Source: Bog-473 sp963743785
GTDB lineage: Bacteria; Actinomycetota; Acidimicrobiia; Acidimicrobiales; RAAP-2
DNA length: 64,000 nucleotides
Direction of reading: 5' to 3'
NCBI GenBank assembly: GCA_963743785.1
Contig: CAVURD010000004.1
Location: 310,001-374,000, forward strand
The notes beneath the pieces are model-generated. The model was not told the origin of the DNA, did no database searches, and was given only the letters and a program-made list of their open reading frames with translations. This document shows, one piece after another, positions 8,447 to 18,585 of the stretch. A program made the translations under genes and the position numbers. The stretch's first letter is position 1. Each line of letters begins with the position of its first letter.

Positions 8447-9498
8447 GAACGCTCTCCGATCCAGAAGCAGATGAGCGCCAGCCCGCCCACGCCGAGGAGC
8501 AGGGCCACGAAGCCCTCGGCCACCGGGCCCACGCCCCCGAGATCGGCACCGCCCGGATCCACCGGGTGCTGGATGTTCTGCGTCACGTAGGCCACCACGT
8601 CACGGACCTGGGCGTCCGAGAGATTGCCCGAGAACCGGGGCATGTTGGCCGGCCCGATCCGGATGGCTTCGGCGATCTGCTGTGGCGTCACCCTCTTATT
8701 GTTCAGTGTCGGCGCGTTGGTGCCAAATGCCAGGGCGTCCCCGGCGCCCGTAATGGTGTGGCAGGCGGCGCAGTTCAACGAGAACAAGTTGGCCCCGTCG
8801 GAGACGTCGGCCGCGTTCAGGTGCGGAGTGGGGACGGCCGGTACGGCGGGGTCCAGCGAGTTGATGTAGGCGGCCACCTGGAGGGCCTGCGCGTTGGTGA
8901 GCACGGGCGGCTTGCGCTCGGCTTCGATTGCCTTGACATTGACCGCCGGCATGCGGCCGGTGGTGATCCAGAAGTCGATGGTGGCCGTACCCACGCCCTG
9001 CAGGTTCGGTCCGATGGAGGCCTGGCCGTTCGGGGCCACGCCGTTGGCCTGGGACCCGTGGCAGCTCGAACACGTCTGGTCGTAGAGCAACTTGCCCGCC
9101 TGGGCCTGCGCCGTGGGGGGGTTGGTGTAGGTGATGGCGGCGCTGCCGTAGCTCACGATGTGACCGCCGCTGCAGTGTTTGAAGGTGCTGTTGTTGGGAT
9201 TGCCCGTGTTGTAGACGTTGCTCACGCCCTTGAGGTTGACCGTGCCGCACGTCGCGCCCTTGGCCGTCGGCTTCAGCGACGAGGCCGGCGTGTTGTTCGG
9301 TGAGGTCGTCGGTGTGGTGGCCGGCGCCGGTGTAGCCGCCGGCGTCGTGGTCGTGGTGGTGGACGTGCTGGCCCCCTCGGCGCCGGAGCCCGGGAAGAAG
9401 AGGGCCAGCCCGCCGAGGGTGGCCACGGCCAGCAGGGCGCCCGGAAGGAAGACCCGGTGGCGCCTGGTCGGTCGTGAGGGGGGGTGGGGGCCGGGCAT
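8443..9498 (-). CDS. qcrC: Cytochrome bc1 complex diheme cytochrome c subunit
   Basis: Carries electrons directly from the bc complex to the aa3 oxidase, as actinobacteria lack soluble cytochrome c in this path. Its 351 residues contain an N-terminal hydrophobic segment (about 15-36), then a Ser/Thr/Pro-rich linker (41-78). Two c-type heme sites follow: CSSCH at 143-147 with a possible Met ligand in GRMP, and CAACH at 243-247 with Met in ANMPRF. A C-terminal membrane anchor spans about 326-347. Two extra cysteines (84 and 109) precede the first heme. The order ctaE-qcrC-qcrA-qcrB is the classic actinobacterial one. Confidence 0.96.
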   Translation of the reverse strand: MPGPHPPSRPTRRHRVFLPGALLAVATLGGLALFFPGSGAEGASTSTTTTTTPAATPAPATTPTTSPNNTPASSLKPTAKGATCGTVNLKGVSNVYNTGNPNNSTFKHCSGGHIVSYGSAAITYTNPPTAQAQAGKLLYDQTCSSCHGSQANGVAPNGQASIGPNLQGVGTATIDFWITTGRMPAVNVKAIEAERKPPVLTNAQALQVAAYINSLDPAVPAVPTPHLNAADVSDGANLFSLNCAACHTITGAGDALAFGTNAPTLNNKRVTPQQIAEAIRIGPANMPRFSGNLSDAQVRDVVAYVTQNIQHPVDPGGADLGGVGPVAEGFVALLLGVGGLALICFWIGERS

Positions 9499-9500
9499 GT

Positions 9501-10106
9501 TTATTTGAGGAAGAACAGGCAGCTGAAGAGGCCGATCCAGACGATGTCGACGAAGTGCCAGTAGTAACTGACTCCCTGGACCGCCGCCAACTCCCCGGGG
9601 TCGCCTCCGACGTCACCCTTCATCCGACCGAGCAGGAAGCCCATGGCCAACAGGCCGATGAACACGTGGAGGCCGTGCAGGCCGGTCATGATGAAGAACA
9701 GCGACCCGTAAGAGTTGGTGTACCAACGGGTGGTGAGGAAGAGCCACTCGGTCGCCTGGTTCGCCAGGAACGCCGCTCCGAGAATCAGGGTGAAGATGAT
9801 CCATCGGCGGGCCGACTTGCGGCGGCGCCATTCGGCCTGATTGACGGCGTACTGCATGGTAAAGCTGCTCGAGATCAGCACCAGGGTGAAGATGAGGCCA
9901 CGGATGGTGTCGAGGTGGGTGCCGGGCGGCGGCCAGATGCCACCTGGGGCATTGGCGCGGATGGTGAAGAAGGCCGCAAAGAGGCCGCTGAAGAACATCA
10001 GCTCCGAGCCCAGCCAGATCATGACTCCGATGGCGAGCATGGGGGGTCGATCGTGGACGATCTTGCCCTGTGGCGCGGGGTGCTCGACCGAAACAGCCTG
10101 GGTCAC
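9501..10106 (-). CDS. ctaE: Cytochrome c oxidase subunit III
   Basis: Subunit III of the aa3-type terminal oxidase. I place the start at GTG 10106, giving MTQAVSVEHPA and 201 residues with five membrane helices; a longer frame exists but its extra residues look unlike the family. Recognisable blocks are IGVMIWLGSELMFFSGLFAA near the N-terminus and FHGLHVFIGL-like GLHGLHVFIGLLAMG in the second half. A typical end follows, with YYWHFVDIVWIGLFSCLFFL. It is the first gene of the ctaE-qcrCAB unit, two bases upstream of qcrC. Subunits I and II are not in the window. Confidence 0.95.
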   Translation of the reverse strand: MTQAVSVEHPAPQGKIVHDRPPMLAIGVMIWLGSELMFFSGLFAAFFTIRANAPGGIWPPPGTHLDTIRGLIFTLVLISSSFTMQYAVNQAEWRRRKSARRWIIFTLILGAAFLANQATEWLFLTTRWYTNSYGSLFFIMTGLHGLHVFIGLLAMGFLLGRMKGDVGGDPGELAAVQGVSYYWHFVDIVWIGLFSCLFFLK

Positions 10107-10188
10107 AGGGCAATTTCTAGTCGACAAGACCAGGTGAGCGCCAAAAGGCAGGTGACGACGCTGCCCCGCCTGCCCGGTGCCCGGGGCT

Positions 10189-12563
10189 TCATCGCGCCGT
10201 CGGGATCACCAGGGGGATCGGGAGCGGCTCGGCATGGACGACGGCCAGCCGTCTGGTCGGTCGGGTCAGCGCAACGTAGAGGGTCCGCAATCCCCGTGTC
10301 GTCGCCACCGGCGGCCCCTCGCCCGCCCGATGCTCGCCGACCGAGGCCACCAGAGCCGGTTCGACGACCACCACGGAGTCGAACTCGAGGCCGTTGGTCT
10401 CATCGGCGGGGAGCAGCACCAGGCCGGCGACCAGGCCGTCGCCGTGCGGGTCACGCGGGTCGGTCGGGTGGAGCCCGGCGTCGGAGAGGGCTCGGGCCAG
10501 CTCGGGCAACAGGACGGCCGGGCCGAGCACAGCCACCCGCCCCGGCGACACCGCCGCCACTTCCTCGCGGGTGACCCGGGCGACCGTCTCGGCCAGGCCG
10601 GTGCGGCTCGCGCCCACGAGGCGAGGCGTCTCGCCCGATTGCCGGACCGGCCGCGGTGGCGCAATGCCCGGAGCGGCCACCGCCAGGACCTGGGCCGCCA
10701 CTTCGACCACTTCGGCCGGGGTGCGGTAGCTCACCGTCAATTCCACCAGGCGGTTCTCGCGTCCGGGGTTCAAGTGGCGGGTGATGTCGTCCCAATCCTG
10801 CGGGGCCCACGGACCGGTGGCCTGGGCGATGTCGCCCACCACCGTCATCGATCCCGAGAGCGACCGGCGGGCGAGCATGCGCAGCTGCAACGGAGAGAGG
10901 TCCTGTACCTCGTCGACCACGATGTGCCCGAAGGAGCGGATCTCGTCGTCCCCGGTGATGGAGGCGCCGCCCGTCGGCATGGGGTTGGCGGCCAGGCCCT
11001 GGGGCCAGAAGCCGACGTCCTGGGCGCTCCCCTCCTCGGCCCGAACCTGACGGGAACGGGGGGACGTGCCGTTCCGCGGCGCGGCCCGAGCAACGTGCGC
11101 GCCTCGTCGATCAGCGCGGCGTCGCCCACCGTCCACGGGACCTCATCCAGCCCGACACTCCGCGGGCGGTAGAGCCGACGCACGTCATCATCATCGAGGA
11201 TCCCCTTGCCGGCTTCGGCCAACAATGGCCGAGCGCCCAACAGGTCGTGCAGCAGTTCATGGGGCGACAGGCGAGGCCACATCCGGTCCAGGGCTTCGGC
11301 TACCTCCGGGGCCTTCCGCAAGCGCCGGGCGAGATCGGCCTGCTCTTCGGCGCTCGGACCGCCCTCCTCCACGGTCTGCGATCCCCGCGTCAGGCGTTGG
11401 CGGTAGTCCTCGGCCAGGGCACGGACCACTTGCGACTCGACGAAGCGGCGACGCGCGTTGTGGGTGCCCGGTCGTCGACGCGCCAGGGCGACAATCTCTT
11501 GCGTCTGGCCGACCCGCAGGCGCAACACACCGGCGCCGAACGGCACCTCGACGTCGCGTCGCAGCGGTCGCTGCCGGGTGCGCACGGCGCGGGCGAGCAC
11601 ATCGACCATGCGCACGTCGCCCTTGAGCTTCGCCGTGGCGGCATCGTCGACCCCGCCGACCCGGATTTCGGGCACCAGTCCGGCCACGGTGGACAGGCTG
11701 ACTCCGGTCTCCCCCAGCGACGGGAGCACCTGCTCGATGTAGCGCAGGAAGAGCGGGTTGGGCCCGACCACCAGGACTCCCTGTCGCTCCAATGGGAAGC
11801 GGTGGGTGTAGAGCAGATAGGCCGCCCGGTGCAGGGCCACGGCGGTCTTCCCGGTACCGGGTCCACCCTGGACCACCAGGATCCCCGAGAGCGGTGAGCG
11901 GATGATCTCATCCTGTTCCCGCTGAATCGTGCCGATGATGTCGCCCATGCGCCCGGTGCGGGCCTGGCCGAGGGCCGAGAGCAGGGCACCGGGGCCACCC
12001 AGGACCATGCCTTCGGAGAGCAGGCGCTCCCCGGCCGAGCCGTTGGAGGATCCGGCCTCGGGCACGGGCAGGATGGGTGCCCCGGGTGCCCTCGATGGGT
12101 CGACGAAATACTCGTCCTCCAACCCGAGTACGGCCCGACCCCGCACGGCCAGGTGTCGGCGGCGGGCCAGGCCTTGCGGGTCGAGCCCGGTGGCTCGGTA
12201 GAAGGGCTCGGCCACCGGGGCGCGCCAGTCCACCACCAGTGGCTCGTGGTCTGGGCCCGACACCGCCAAACGCCCGATGTGGAATGACTCACCGAGCAGC
12301 GATCCGTCTTCGTTGTCCCCTTCGGGAAAGCGGTCGATGCGACCGAAGTAGAGCGCCTGGTCGCCGATGTCCAATTGCTCCAGGCGGGCCAGGCTGGTGC
12401 GCACCACGATGTCGCGCTCGGTGCGAGACTGGAAAGTGCCGCCCTTGCCCAGATCGAGGACGCCTTGGAGCATCTGGCGCGCCTCACCGCGCATGCCCTC
12501 CAAGCCGTCGTAGGCGCGATTGAGAAACTCCTGCTCAGCCTCTAGATCGGGATGGTTCGGCAC
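10189..12563 (-). CDS. helD: HelD-type RNA polymerase recycling helicase, frame broken
   Basis: UvrD/Rep-like superfamily 1 ATPase of the actinobacterial HelD group, known to pull RNA polymerase off nucleic acid; some members (HelR) give rifampicin tolerance. The N-terminal part shows the usual coiled region and FGRIDRF/VVDWRAP block. Walker A is GGPGTGKTAVALHRAAYLLY, and the second half shows motif II DEVQDLSPLQLRML and motif VI-like LYVALTRPTRRL. The two halves are in different frames. They meet at a run of six G at 11058-11063, where one base change restores a single protein of about 790 residues. It stands alone, divergent from the YbjQ gene. Confidence 0.85.
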
Positions 12564-12683
12564 GGCTCCCCTTTCTCCCCTCGCCCGTCAGGGAAACGGT
12601 TCAGCTTAGGCGACGGCCGACGACCCGGAGGCACGGCGCCCGACGCCTACGATGAGCCGGGCGGACGAGGCGAAAGGACCCAC

Positions 12684-13007
12684 ATGCTCATTTCGACGAT
12701 GAACGACGTGCCCGGGCACAAGGTGACGTCCGTCCTCGGCGAGGTCTTCGGCCTGACCGTGCGCTCGCGCAACGTCGGATCGAACGTGGGTGCCGCCTTC
12801 AAGTCCCTCAAGGGCGGAGAGCTCAAGGGCCTGACCAAGAACCTCCAGCTGAGCCGGGAGGAGGTGACCGGTCGCATGGTGGCCGAGGCCGAGGCCCGGG
12901 GCGGCAATTGCGTGCTCGCCATGCGGTTCGACACCTCCGAGATGGGCGGGAACTGGACCGAGATCTGCGCCTACGGCACGGCGGTCGTCATCGAGCCGCT
13001 CGGGTGA
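12684..13007 (+). CDS. YbjQ/UPF0145 family protein
   Basis: 107 residues with the YbjQ fold pattern: an N-terminal strand PGHKVTSVLGEVFGLTVRS, a central basic region, and the conserved MVAEAEARGGNCVLAMRFDT. The family forms pentameric rings and has no settled function, with heavy-metal binding often suggested. The start at 12684 is chosen because a good ribosome binding site (GAAAGGA, 12672-12678) precedes it by five bases; an earlier in-frame ATG has none. The stop overlaps the GTG start of hemE, so it may be the first gene of the heme transcript. Confidence 0.88.
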   Translation: MLISTMNDVPGHKVTSVLGEVFGLTVRSRNVGSNVGAAFKSLKGGELKGLTKNLQLSREEVTGRMVAEAEARGGNCVLAMRFDTSEMGGNWTEICAYGTAVVIEPLG

Positions 13008-14069
13008 ACCCCGCGCCGGGCCAGGCGGAGCTCGGCCTCGTTCGGGCGTGCCTGCGTCAACCGGTGACCCGCACGCCGGTGTGGTTCATGCGCCAGGCCG
13101 GACGGTCGTTGCCCGAGTACCGCGCCGCCCGCGGCGAAGGCTCCATCCTCGCGGCCATCGCCGATCCTGCGCTCTCGGCCGAGCTCACCCTCCAACCGGT
13201 CCGGCGCTACGGCGTCGATGCCGCCATCTTGTTCTCCGACATCGTGGTGCCCGTCCATGCCATAGGTTTCGGGATCGACGTCGAGCCGGGCCGGGGCCCG
13301 GTGGTGGCCGAGCCGTTCCGCTCGGCCGATGACCTGCGCCGGTTACGCCCGCTGGAGCCCGAGACCGACGTGCCCTATGTCACCGACGCGGCCCGCCTGG
13401 TGGCCCGCGAGCTGGCGGGCACCGGTACCGCCCTCATCGGCTTCGCCGGTGCGCCGTTCACCGTGGCCAGCTATCTCATCGAGGGCGGGCCGTCTCGCAC
13501 CTTCACCAAGGTGAAGTCACTGATGCACGGTGACCCGGCCCTGTGGGAGCGGTTGACGGCTCGTCTGGCCGCCCTGTCGGTGACCTTCCTCCGGGCCCAG
13601 GTCGAGGCCGGGGCGCAAGCGGTCCAGCTCTTCGACAGCTGGGCCGGTGCGCTCTCCCCCGACGAGTACGAGCAGTTCGTCCTCCCGACCACGCGGGCCG
13701 TCTTCGACGGGATCGCGGACCTCGGCGTGCCCTCCATCCTTTTCGGCGTGGGCACCGGTGAGCTCCTCGGCCTCATGGCCACGGCGGGCTCCGACGTGGT
13801 CGGTGTCGACTGGCGGGTGCCGCTCGACGCGGCCCGCCGACGCGTCGGACCGGACCTGGCCGTGCAGGGCAATTTGGATCCGGCCCTCTGCGTGGGCGCC
13901 CTGGCCGGTCGTCGAAGCGGCCACCCGGCAGGTGATGGCCCGCGGCGCCGCCGACGGGACCGGGACCGGACACGTGTTCAACCTCGGGCATGGCGTGCTC
14001 CCCGAGGCCGATGTCGGGATCCTGGCCGCGGTCGTCGACCTCGTGCACGCCGAGAGCACCCGGGGATGA
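13004..14069 (+). CDS. hemE: Uroporphyrinogen III decarboxylase, frame broken
   Basis: Removes four carboxyl groups from uroporphyrinogen III to give coproporphyrinogen III; cytoplasmic. The family signature is clear: FMRQAGRSLPEYR near the start, the active-site block LFSDIVVP, then IGFAGAPFTVASYL and QLFDSWAG. The end (HVFNLGHGVLPEADV) is read in another frame, and the switch occurs near 13895-13903 within the segment after GNLDPALCVGA. With one base restored the length (about 355 residues) is normal. The GTG start at 13004 overlaps the previous stop, and the stop overlaps the hemH start (ATGA). The break is most likely a sequence error because the enzyme is essential for heme. Confidence 0.9.
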
Positions 14070-15002
14070 GCGATCCGAACGCGCCGGTCGGGGTTCTCGT
14101 CATGGCGCACGGAACCCCGGAGAGTCCCGCCGACATCGCGCCCTTCTACACGCGGATACGTCGGGGCCGCCCGCCCTCGCCCGAACAATTGTCCGAACTG
14201 GAACGGCGGTACGCCGCCATCGGCGGCACGTCGCCCCTCAACCAGGTGACGGCCGCTCAGGTGGCCGGCCTCACCGCCGAGCTGACGCGGCGAGCCGGCG
14301 ATCGCTTCACCGTCGCGTTCGGAGCCAAGCACACCGCCCCGTTCATCGAAGACGCCGCCCTCGAATTGCGCGCCGGCGGGCGCGACGTCATCGGCCTGGT
14401 GTTGACGCCGCACGGATCGACCATGGGCTCGCAGGAGTACTTCGAGCGGGCCGAGACCGCGCTCGGGTCGCAGTGCCGTTTCCATGCCGTGCCGCCCTGG
14501 TACGCCGACCCCGGGTTCGTGGCCCTGATGGCCGCTCGAGTCAACGAGGCCCTGGCGGCACTCGCACCCCCCTCCGAAAGCGACGCGGTACCCGGTCATC
14601 TTCACCGCCCATTCGCTGCCCGAGCGGGTGCGGTCCATGGGCGACACCTATCCCGAGCAGCTGGAGACATCGGCTCGCCTGGTGGCCCAGGCCGCCGGCC
14701 TCTCCCGCTGGCTGGTGGCCTGGCAGAGCGCGGGCCGCACACCCGAACCATGGCTCGGCCCCGATGTGCGCGAGGTGGTGGGTCAATTGGGTCGTACGGG
14801 TCACACCCATGGCGTGGTGGTCTGCCCCATCGGATTCGTGGCGGACCACCTGGAGATCCTCTACGACATCGATATCGAGCTGGCCGACGTGGCGTGGCGC
14901 ACGGGCCTGCGCTTCGCCCGCACCGCATCACTCAACGACGACAGCGCCTTCATGGGTGTCCTGGCCGACGTGGTCTGCACCGCCGCGGCACGGTGTGACT
15001 GA
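14066..15002 (+). CDS. hemH: Ferrochelatase (coproporphyrin type likely), frame broken
   Basis: Inserts ferrous iron into the porphyrin ring. In actinobacteria the substrate is coproporphyrin III (the enzyme is also named CpfC), and the neighbouring coproporphyrinogen oxidase-type gene supports this. Visible blocks are VLVMAHGTPESPADIAPFYT, RRYAAIGGTSPLNQVT, then after a frame change VIFTAHSLPERV with the conserved active-site histidine, and VVCPIGFVADHLEILYDID. The frame changes near 14600-14607 (around GTACCCGG), and one base rejoins it to about 312 residues. The start ATG overlaps the hemE stop. Confidence 0.9.
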
Positions 15003-15007
15003 GAGCG

Positions 15008-16438
15008 ATGCCCGTGTCACGCGTCGCGGTGATCGGCGGAGGGATCAGCGGGCTCGTGGCGGCCTGGGAGTTGACGGGCGGCGACGCCGGTGCGAGGCCC
15101 GGGGCGCCCCGGATCACCTTGGTCGAAGCATCGGCCCGATTGGGCGGCCCCTTGCACAGTGAGACGTTCGGGAGCGCCGTGGTCGATCTCGGCCCGGATG
15201 GATTTCTCGGTCGCCGACCCGAAGCGCTCGATCTCTGCCACGCAGTCGGACTCGGCGAATCGCTCGTGCCCATCGGCGGCCGGGGGGCCGGGGTCTGGGC
15301 GCGTGGGCGGGTTCGCCCGCTCCCCGAAGGGCTGGCGCTGGGCGTCCCGTCCCGGTTCTGGCCGTCGGCGCGTTCTGGCATCCTCGGAATGCGCGGCGTG
15401 GCCGGCCTGGCCCGGGACGCCCTCCTGCCCCGGCCCGACCTGCGGGGGCCCATCGGCGACCGGTCGGTGGGCCCACTGGTGGCCCACAAGCTGGGGCGGC
15501 GGGCGGTCGACCGGCTGGTGGATCCCCTCATCGGGGGCATCCACGCCGGCTCGGTCGACGACATGTCGACGGCAGCCACCTTCCCGCCGCTGCTGGCGGC
15601 GGCCCAACGGCGGGGCAGTCTCATGCGCGCCCTCCGGGCTGAGGTTCCCGCCCCGGGTCCCGATGCACCACCGCTGTTCTGGGCGCTGGACGGCGGCATG
15701 TCGTCGTTGGTGACCCGGCTCGGCGCCGCCCTCGTCGCCCGGGGGGTCGACGTCCATCTGGCGCACCCGATCGGCGCCCTGGAGCGGCGGGGTACCTCGT
15801 GGGCCGTGAGACACGGAGATCGGGTCCTCGAAGCCGACGGTGTCGTGATCGCCACCCCGGCCCCCATCGCCGCCGGCCTGCTGCAGCCACACGACGACGA
15901 GCTCGGTGCGCTCCTGGGCGGCATCGACTATGCCTCGGTTGCCCTGGTGACGTTGCGGGTGGCCGATGACTCGGTGACCACCCCGCTGACCGGTACCGGT
16001 TTTCTGGTGCCGCGACGGAGCGCCGGGCGGCGCGACGACGAGCAGTGGGCCGTCACGGCGGGCACGTACCTCTCGCAGAAATGGCCGCATCTGGCCCGTC
16101 CCGGGGAACACCTCATACGGGCCTCGCTGGGTCGCTTCGGCGATGACCGGGCCGACGCCTGGACCGACGCCGAGGTGATCGAACGGGTCTGGGACGAGCT
16201 GGGTGCGCTGGTCGGAGTGTCCGGTGCCCCGATGGAAGCCCGGGTCACCCGCTGGCCGCTGGCCTTCCCGCAGTACCGCGTGCACCATCTGCTCCGGACC
16301 ACCGGTATCGAAGCGGCGGTGGCCCGACTCGGCGGCGTGGCCGTGGCCGGGTCGGCCTATCGCGGCGTGGGCATCCCAGCCTGCATCGCCAGCGGAAGGG
16401 CCGCCGCGCACGCGGCCATGCTCGCAGCCACGACGTGA
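15008..16438 (+). CDS. hemY: Coproporphyrinogen III / protoporphyrinogen oxidase (HemY/CgoX)
   Basis: FAD-dependent oxidase that removes six electrons from the porphyrinogen. In Gram-positive lineages the enzyme acts on coproporphyrinogen III before iron insertion. 476 residues. The N-terminal FAD-binding motif is VAVIGGGISGLVAAWEL, followed by LDLCHAVGLGESL and the substrate-domain segment LGRRAVDRLVDPLIGGIHAG. The C-terminal FAD contact is seen in GVAVAGSAYRGVGIPACIASG. It begins five bases after hemH and overlaps lnt by four bases. No hemQ (coproheme decarboxylase) lies in this window, so completion of the pathway must be encoded elsewhere. Confidence 0.93.
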   Translation: MPVSRVAVIGGGISGLVAAWELTGGDAGARPGAPRITLVEASARLGGPLHSETFGSAVVDLGPDGFLGRRPEALDLCHAVGLGESLVPIGGRGAGVWARGRVRPLPEGLALGVPSRFWPSARSGILGMRGVAGLARDALLPRPDLRGPIGDRSVGPLVAHKLGRRAVDRLVDPLIGGIHAGSVDDMSTAATFPPLLAAAQRRGSLMRALRAEVPAPGPDAPPLFWALDGGMSSLVTRLGAALVARGVDVHLAHPIGALERRGTSWAVRHGDRVLEADGVVIATPAPIAAGLLQPHDDELGALLGGIDYASVALVTLRVADDSVTTPLTGTGFLVPRRSAGRRDDEQWAVTAGTYLSQKWPHLARPGEHLIRASLGRFGDDRADAWTDAEVIERVWDELGALVGVSGAPMEARVTRWPLAFPQYRVHHLLRTTGIEAAVARLGGVAVAGSAYRGVGIPACIASGRAAAHAAMLAATT

Positions 16439-17907
16439 GCGGCGCGGCGCGCCGTGGCCGGATCCTGCTGCCGTCTCTGGCCTCCGGGCTCCTCCTGGCC
16501 CTTTCCCTCCCGCCGTGGGGGTGGTGGCCCCTGGGTCTCGTCGGCGCCGGACTGCTCTACTGGCGTCTGGCCGCTCTGCCCTGGCGGGCGCGACTGTGGT
16601 CGGGGTGGTGGGCCGGTATCGGCTGCTTCGCCCTGGGGCTCATGTGGGCCCGGGCGTTCAATTGGTACGGCGCACTCGTGCTCATCCTGGTCGAAGCCCT
16701 CTTCATGGCCGCGGCGGCGGGACTCACCCCCCCATGGCGCGGTCGCGCCCCCGCCTACGTGGCCGCCTTCACCCTGACCGAGGCCGTCCGCATGACGTGG
16801 CCCTTCGGCGGCCTCCCCCTGGGCGGCGTGTTTCTCGGTCAGGCCGATGGGCCCTTGTTGCCCCTGGCCCGGTTGGGCGGGCCCTTGCTCCTCACGGCCG
16901 CGGTGTGGGCGGGCGGAGTCGGCGTCGCCACGTTCGTCTCCGGCATGGATCGGGTGCGCGTCCGGGGTGCGATCGTCCTGGTCGGCCTGGCCGTGCTGGT
17001 CCTGGTCGGTGCGGCGGCGCCCGATGGTGGCCCGCCCGTGCGGTCCATCTCGGTCGCCCTGGTCCAAGGGGGTGGGCGTCGCGGTCTGAACCAGGAGGAC
17101 GTGCCGCCGGCCATGGTGTTCTCGGCCCAACTGGCCGCCAACGTCCAGGTCGGACATCACCGTCCTTCGCCCTCGCTGGTGCTGTGGCCCGAAGATGTCA
17201 TCGCCCTGTCGGGATCCCTGGCCGGTTCGCCCCAGGCGGCGACGATGAGCCGGATCGCCCGGCATCTGCGGACCACGCTGGTGGCCGGGGTGACCGAGCC
17301 GGTGTCTCCGACGACGTTTCGCAATGAGATCGTGGCCTGGGGGCCCTCCGGCCGCATCGTGGCGACGTTCGAGAAGGTGCACCGGGTCCCCTTCGGCGAG
17401 TACGTGCCCTTCCGCTCGCTCGTCTCCCACCTGGCCGACCTGTCCCAAGTACCGCTGGACGCCGTGCCGGGTCACGGCACCGGGCTCATGCGCACGCCAG
17501 CCGGACCGCTGGGGGCACTGGTCTCGTTCGAGGTGTTCTACGCCGGTCGCAGCCGCACCTCGGTGCGAGCCGGCGCGGAGCTGCTCGTCGTGCCGACGAA
17601 CACCTCGTCCTACGCCACGGCCCAGATCCCGACCCAGGAGGTGGCCGCCGATGCGGTGCAGGCGGTCGAGACCGGTCGCGATCTGGTTCAGGCCGCTCCG
17701 ACCGGGTACAGCACCATGGTCAACCAGGTGGGAACGGTGGTGCAGCGTTCGGTGCTAGGCCAGCCGGCTGTGGTGAGCGCCACCGCGGCGCTGCGTCGGG
17801 GATTCACCGTCTACGACCATCTCGGCGACCTCCCGGTGCTGCTGTTGGCCCTGGCGGCCCTCGCCGCCGGCTGGCGTCGCCAGCGCCGCGCCACCCGTCA
17901 TTCGTAG
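16435..17907 (+). CDS. lnt: Apolipoprotein N-acyltransferase-like protein with serine in place of catalytic cysteine
   Basis: Predicted to add the third acyl chain to lipoproteins at the outer face of the cytoplasmic membrane. 490 residues: six or seven N-terminal membrane helices, an extracytoplasmic nitrilase-type domain, and a final membrane helix near 465-485. The glutamate of the triad is in SLVLWPED and the lysine in ATFEKVHRVPFGEYVPFR. At the position of the catalytic cysteine (ICYE in classical enzymes) the sequence reads VSFEVFYAG, so serine appears to replace cysteine. It starts with GTG overlapping hemY and runs 10 bases into the convergent HAD gene. Confidence 0.83.
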   Translation: MSGAARRGRILLPSLASGLLLALSLPPWGWWPLGLVGAGLLYWRLAALPWRARLWSGWWAGIGCFALGLMWARAFNWYGALVLILVEALFMAAAAGLTPPWRGRAPAYVAAFTLTEAVRMTWPFGGLPLGGVFLGQADGPLLPLARLGGPLLLTAAVWAGGVGVATFVSGMDRVRVRGAIVLVGLAVLVLVGAAAPDGGPPVRSISVALVQGGGRRGLNQEDVPPAMVFSAQLAANVQVGHHRPSPSLVLWPEDVIALSGSLAGSPQAATMSRIARHLRTTLVAGVTEPVSPTTFRNEIVAWGPSGRIVATFEKVHRVPFGEYVPFRSLVSHLADLSQVPLDAVPGHGTGLMRTPAGPLGALVSFEVFYAGRSRTSVRAGAELLVVPTNTSSYATAQIPTQEVAADAVQAVETGRDLVQAAPTGYSTMVNQVGTVVQRSVLGQPAVVSATAALRRGFTVYDHLGDLPVLLLALAALAAGWRRQRRATRHS

Positions 17908-18404
17908 TACCCCGAATGGATGTAGACGCAGGGAATGTTCGCCGCCACGAACATGGCGTGGTTCGACGGGTCATCTTCGAGGGCCAGGCGCAGATTGAAG
18001 CCGCGCTGGCGCAGATCCGCCACCACCTGTTGCTTGAACGATGTCACCTGTGCGTAGTCACCCCGGTCGCGCATCACCAGCAGATCCCATCGCAGCCCGT
18101 AGCGCTGCAACCAGGCCAGCGTCTGCGGTTGCACGCGCAGCGGGCGTCCGGTCAACAGGATCACCGCCAGGGACGAGTCCAAGAGTTCCAGGAGCCGGGC
18201 CACTTCCTCAATGACAGGATCGTCGCCACAGGCCTCGAAAAAGGCGGACCAGTCGCGGTTCCCCTGCTCAATGAAGTGTTGTCGGCCGGCGGCGTCGGAC
18301 AGGACCCCGTCGATGTCGAAGATGACCGCGTCGCCCCATTGACGGGACGGGCCATCGACCTCCTTCCATCGCCAATTGGGCTTGACCTGCTCTGTCGTGC
18401 TCAT
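17898..18404 (-). CDS. HAD-superfamily phosphatase, polynucleotide-kinase 3'-phosphatase-like
   Basis: 168 residues with the HAD nucleophile motif FDIDGVLSD, motif II in AVILLTGRPLRVQP and a final acidic motif ALEDDPSNHAMF. The layout (short cap, LTGR, DDPSN) resembles the phosphatase half of T4-type polynucleotide kinase and related small phosphatases. The substrate is not predictable. The ATG at 18404 is used because the family similarity starts soon after it; the frame stays open upstream, but those residues are low-complexity and unlike any domain. It is convergent with lnt and divergent from the MprF-like gene. Confidence 0.8.
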   Translation of the reverse strand: MSTTEQVKPNWRWKEVDGPSRQWGDAVIFDIDGVLSDAAGRQHFIEQGNRDWSAFFEACGDDPVIEEVARLLELLDSSLAVILLTGRPLRVQPQTLAWLQRYGLRWDLLVMRDRGDYAQVTSFKQQVVADLRQRGFNLRLALEDDPSNHAMFVAANIPCVYIHSGYYE

Positions 18405-18585
18405 TCGGCCCGAGCCAGACCGAGGCCCAGACCGAGACGGAGGTGGCGAGACACGATCGATCAGCCTATCGGGCAGGTGCCCTTCCCACGACTGGGCCAG
18501 CATGGGCTCTCTGGCGGACTTCGACCCCCCGTTGGTGGCACGATGGACGCTGCATGACCCTCGAAGCCGCCGTTGAGGACCAGCG

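Noticed and set aside
12908..14998. One continuous 696-codon plus-strand frame covering the start of hemE and the start of hemH
   Set aside because: It only exists because a frame break in hemE brings the hemH frame into line. The middle part is unlike any protein, while the hemE end is clear in the next frame.
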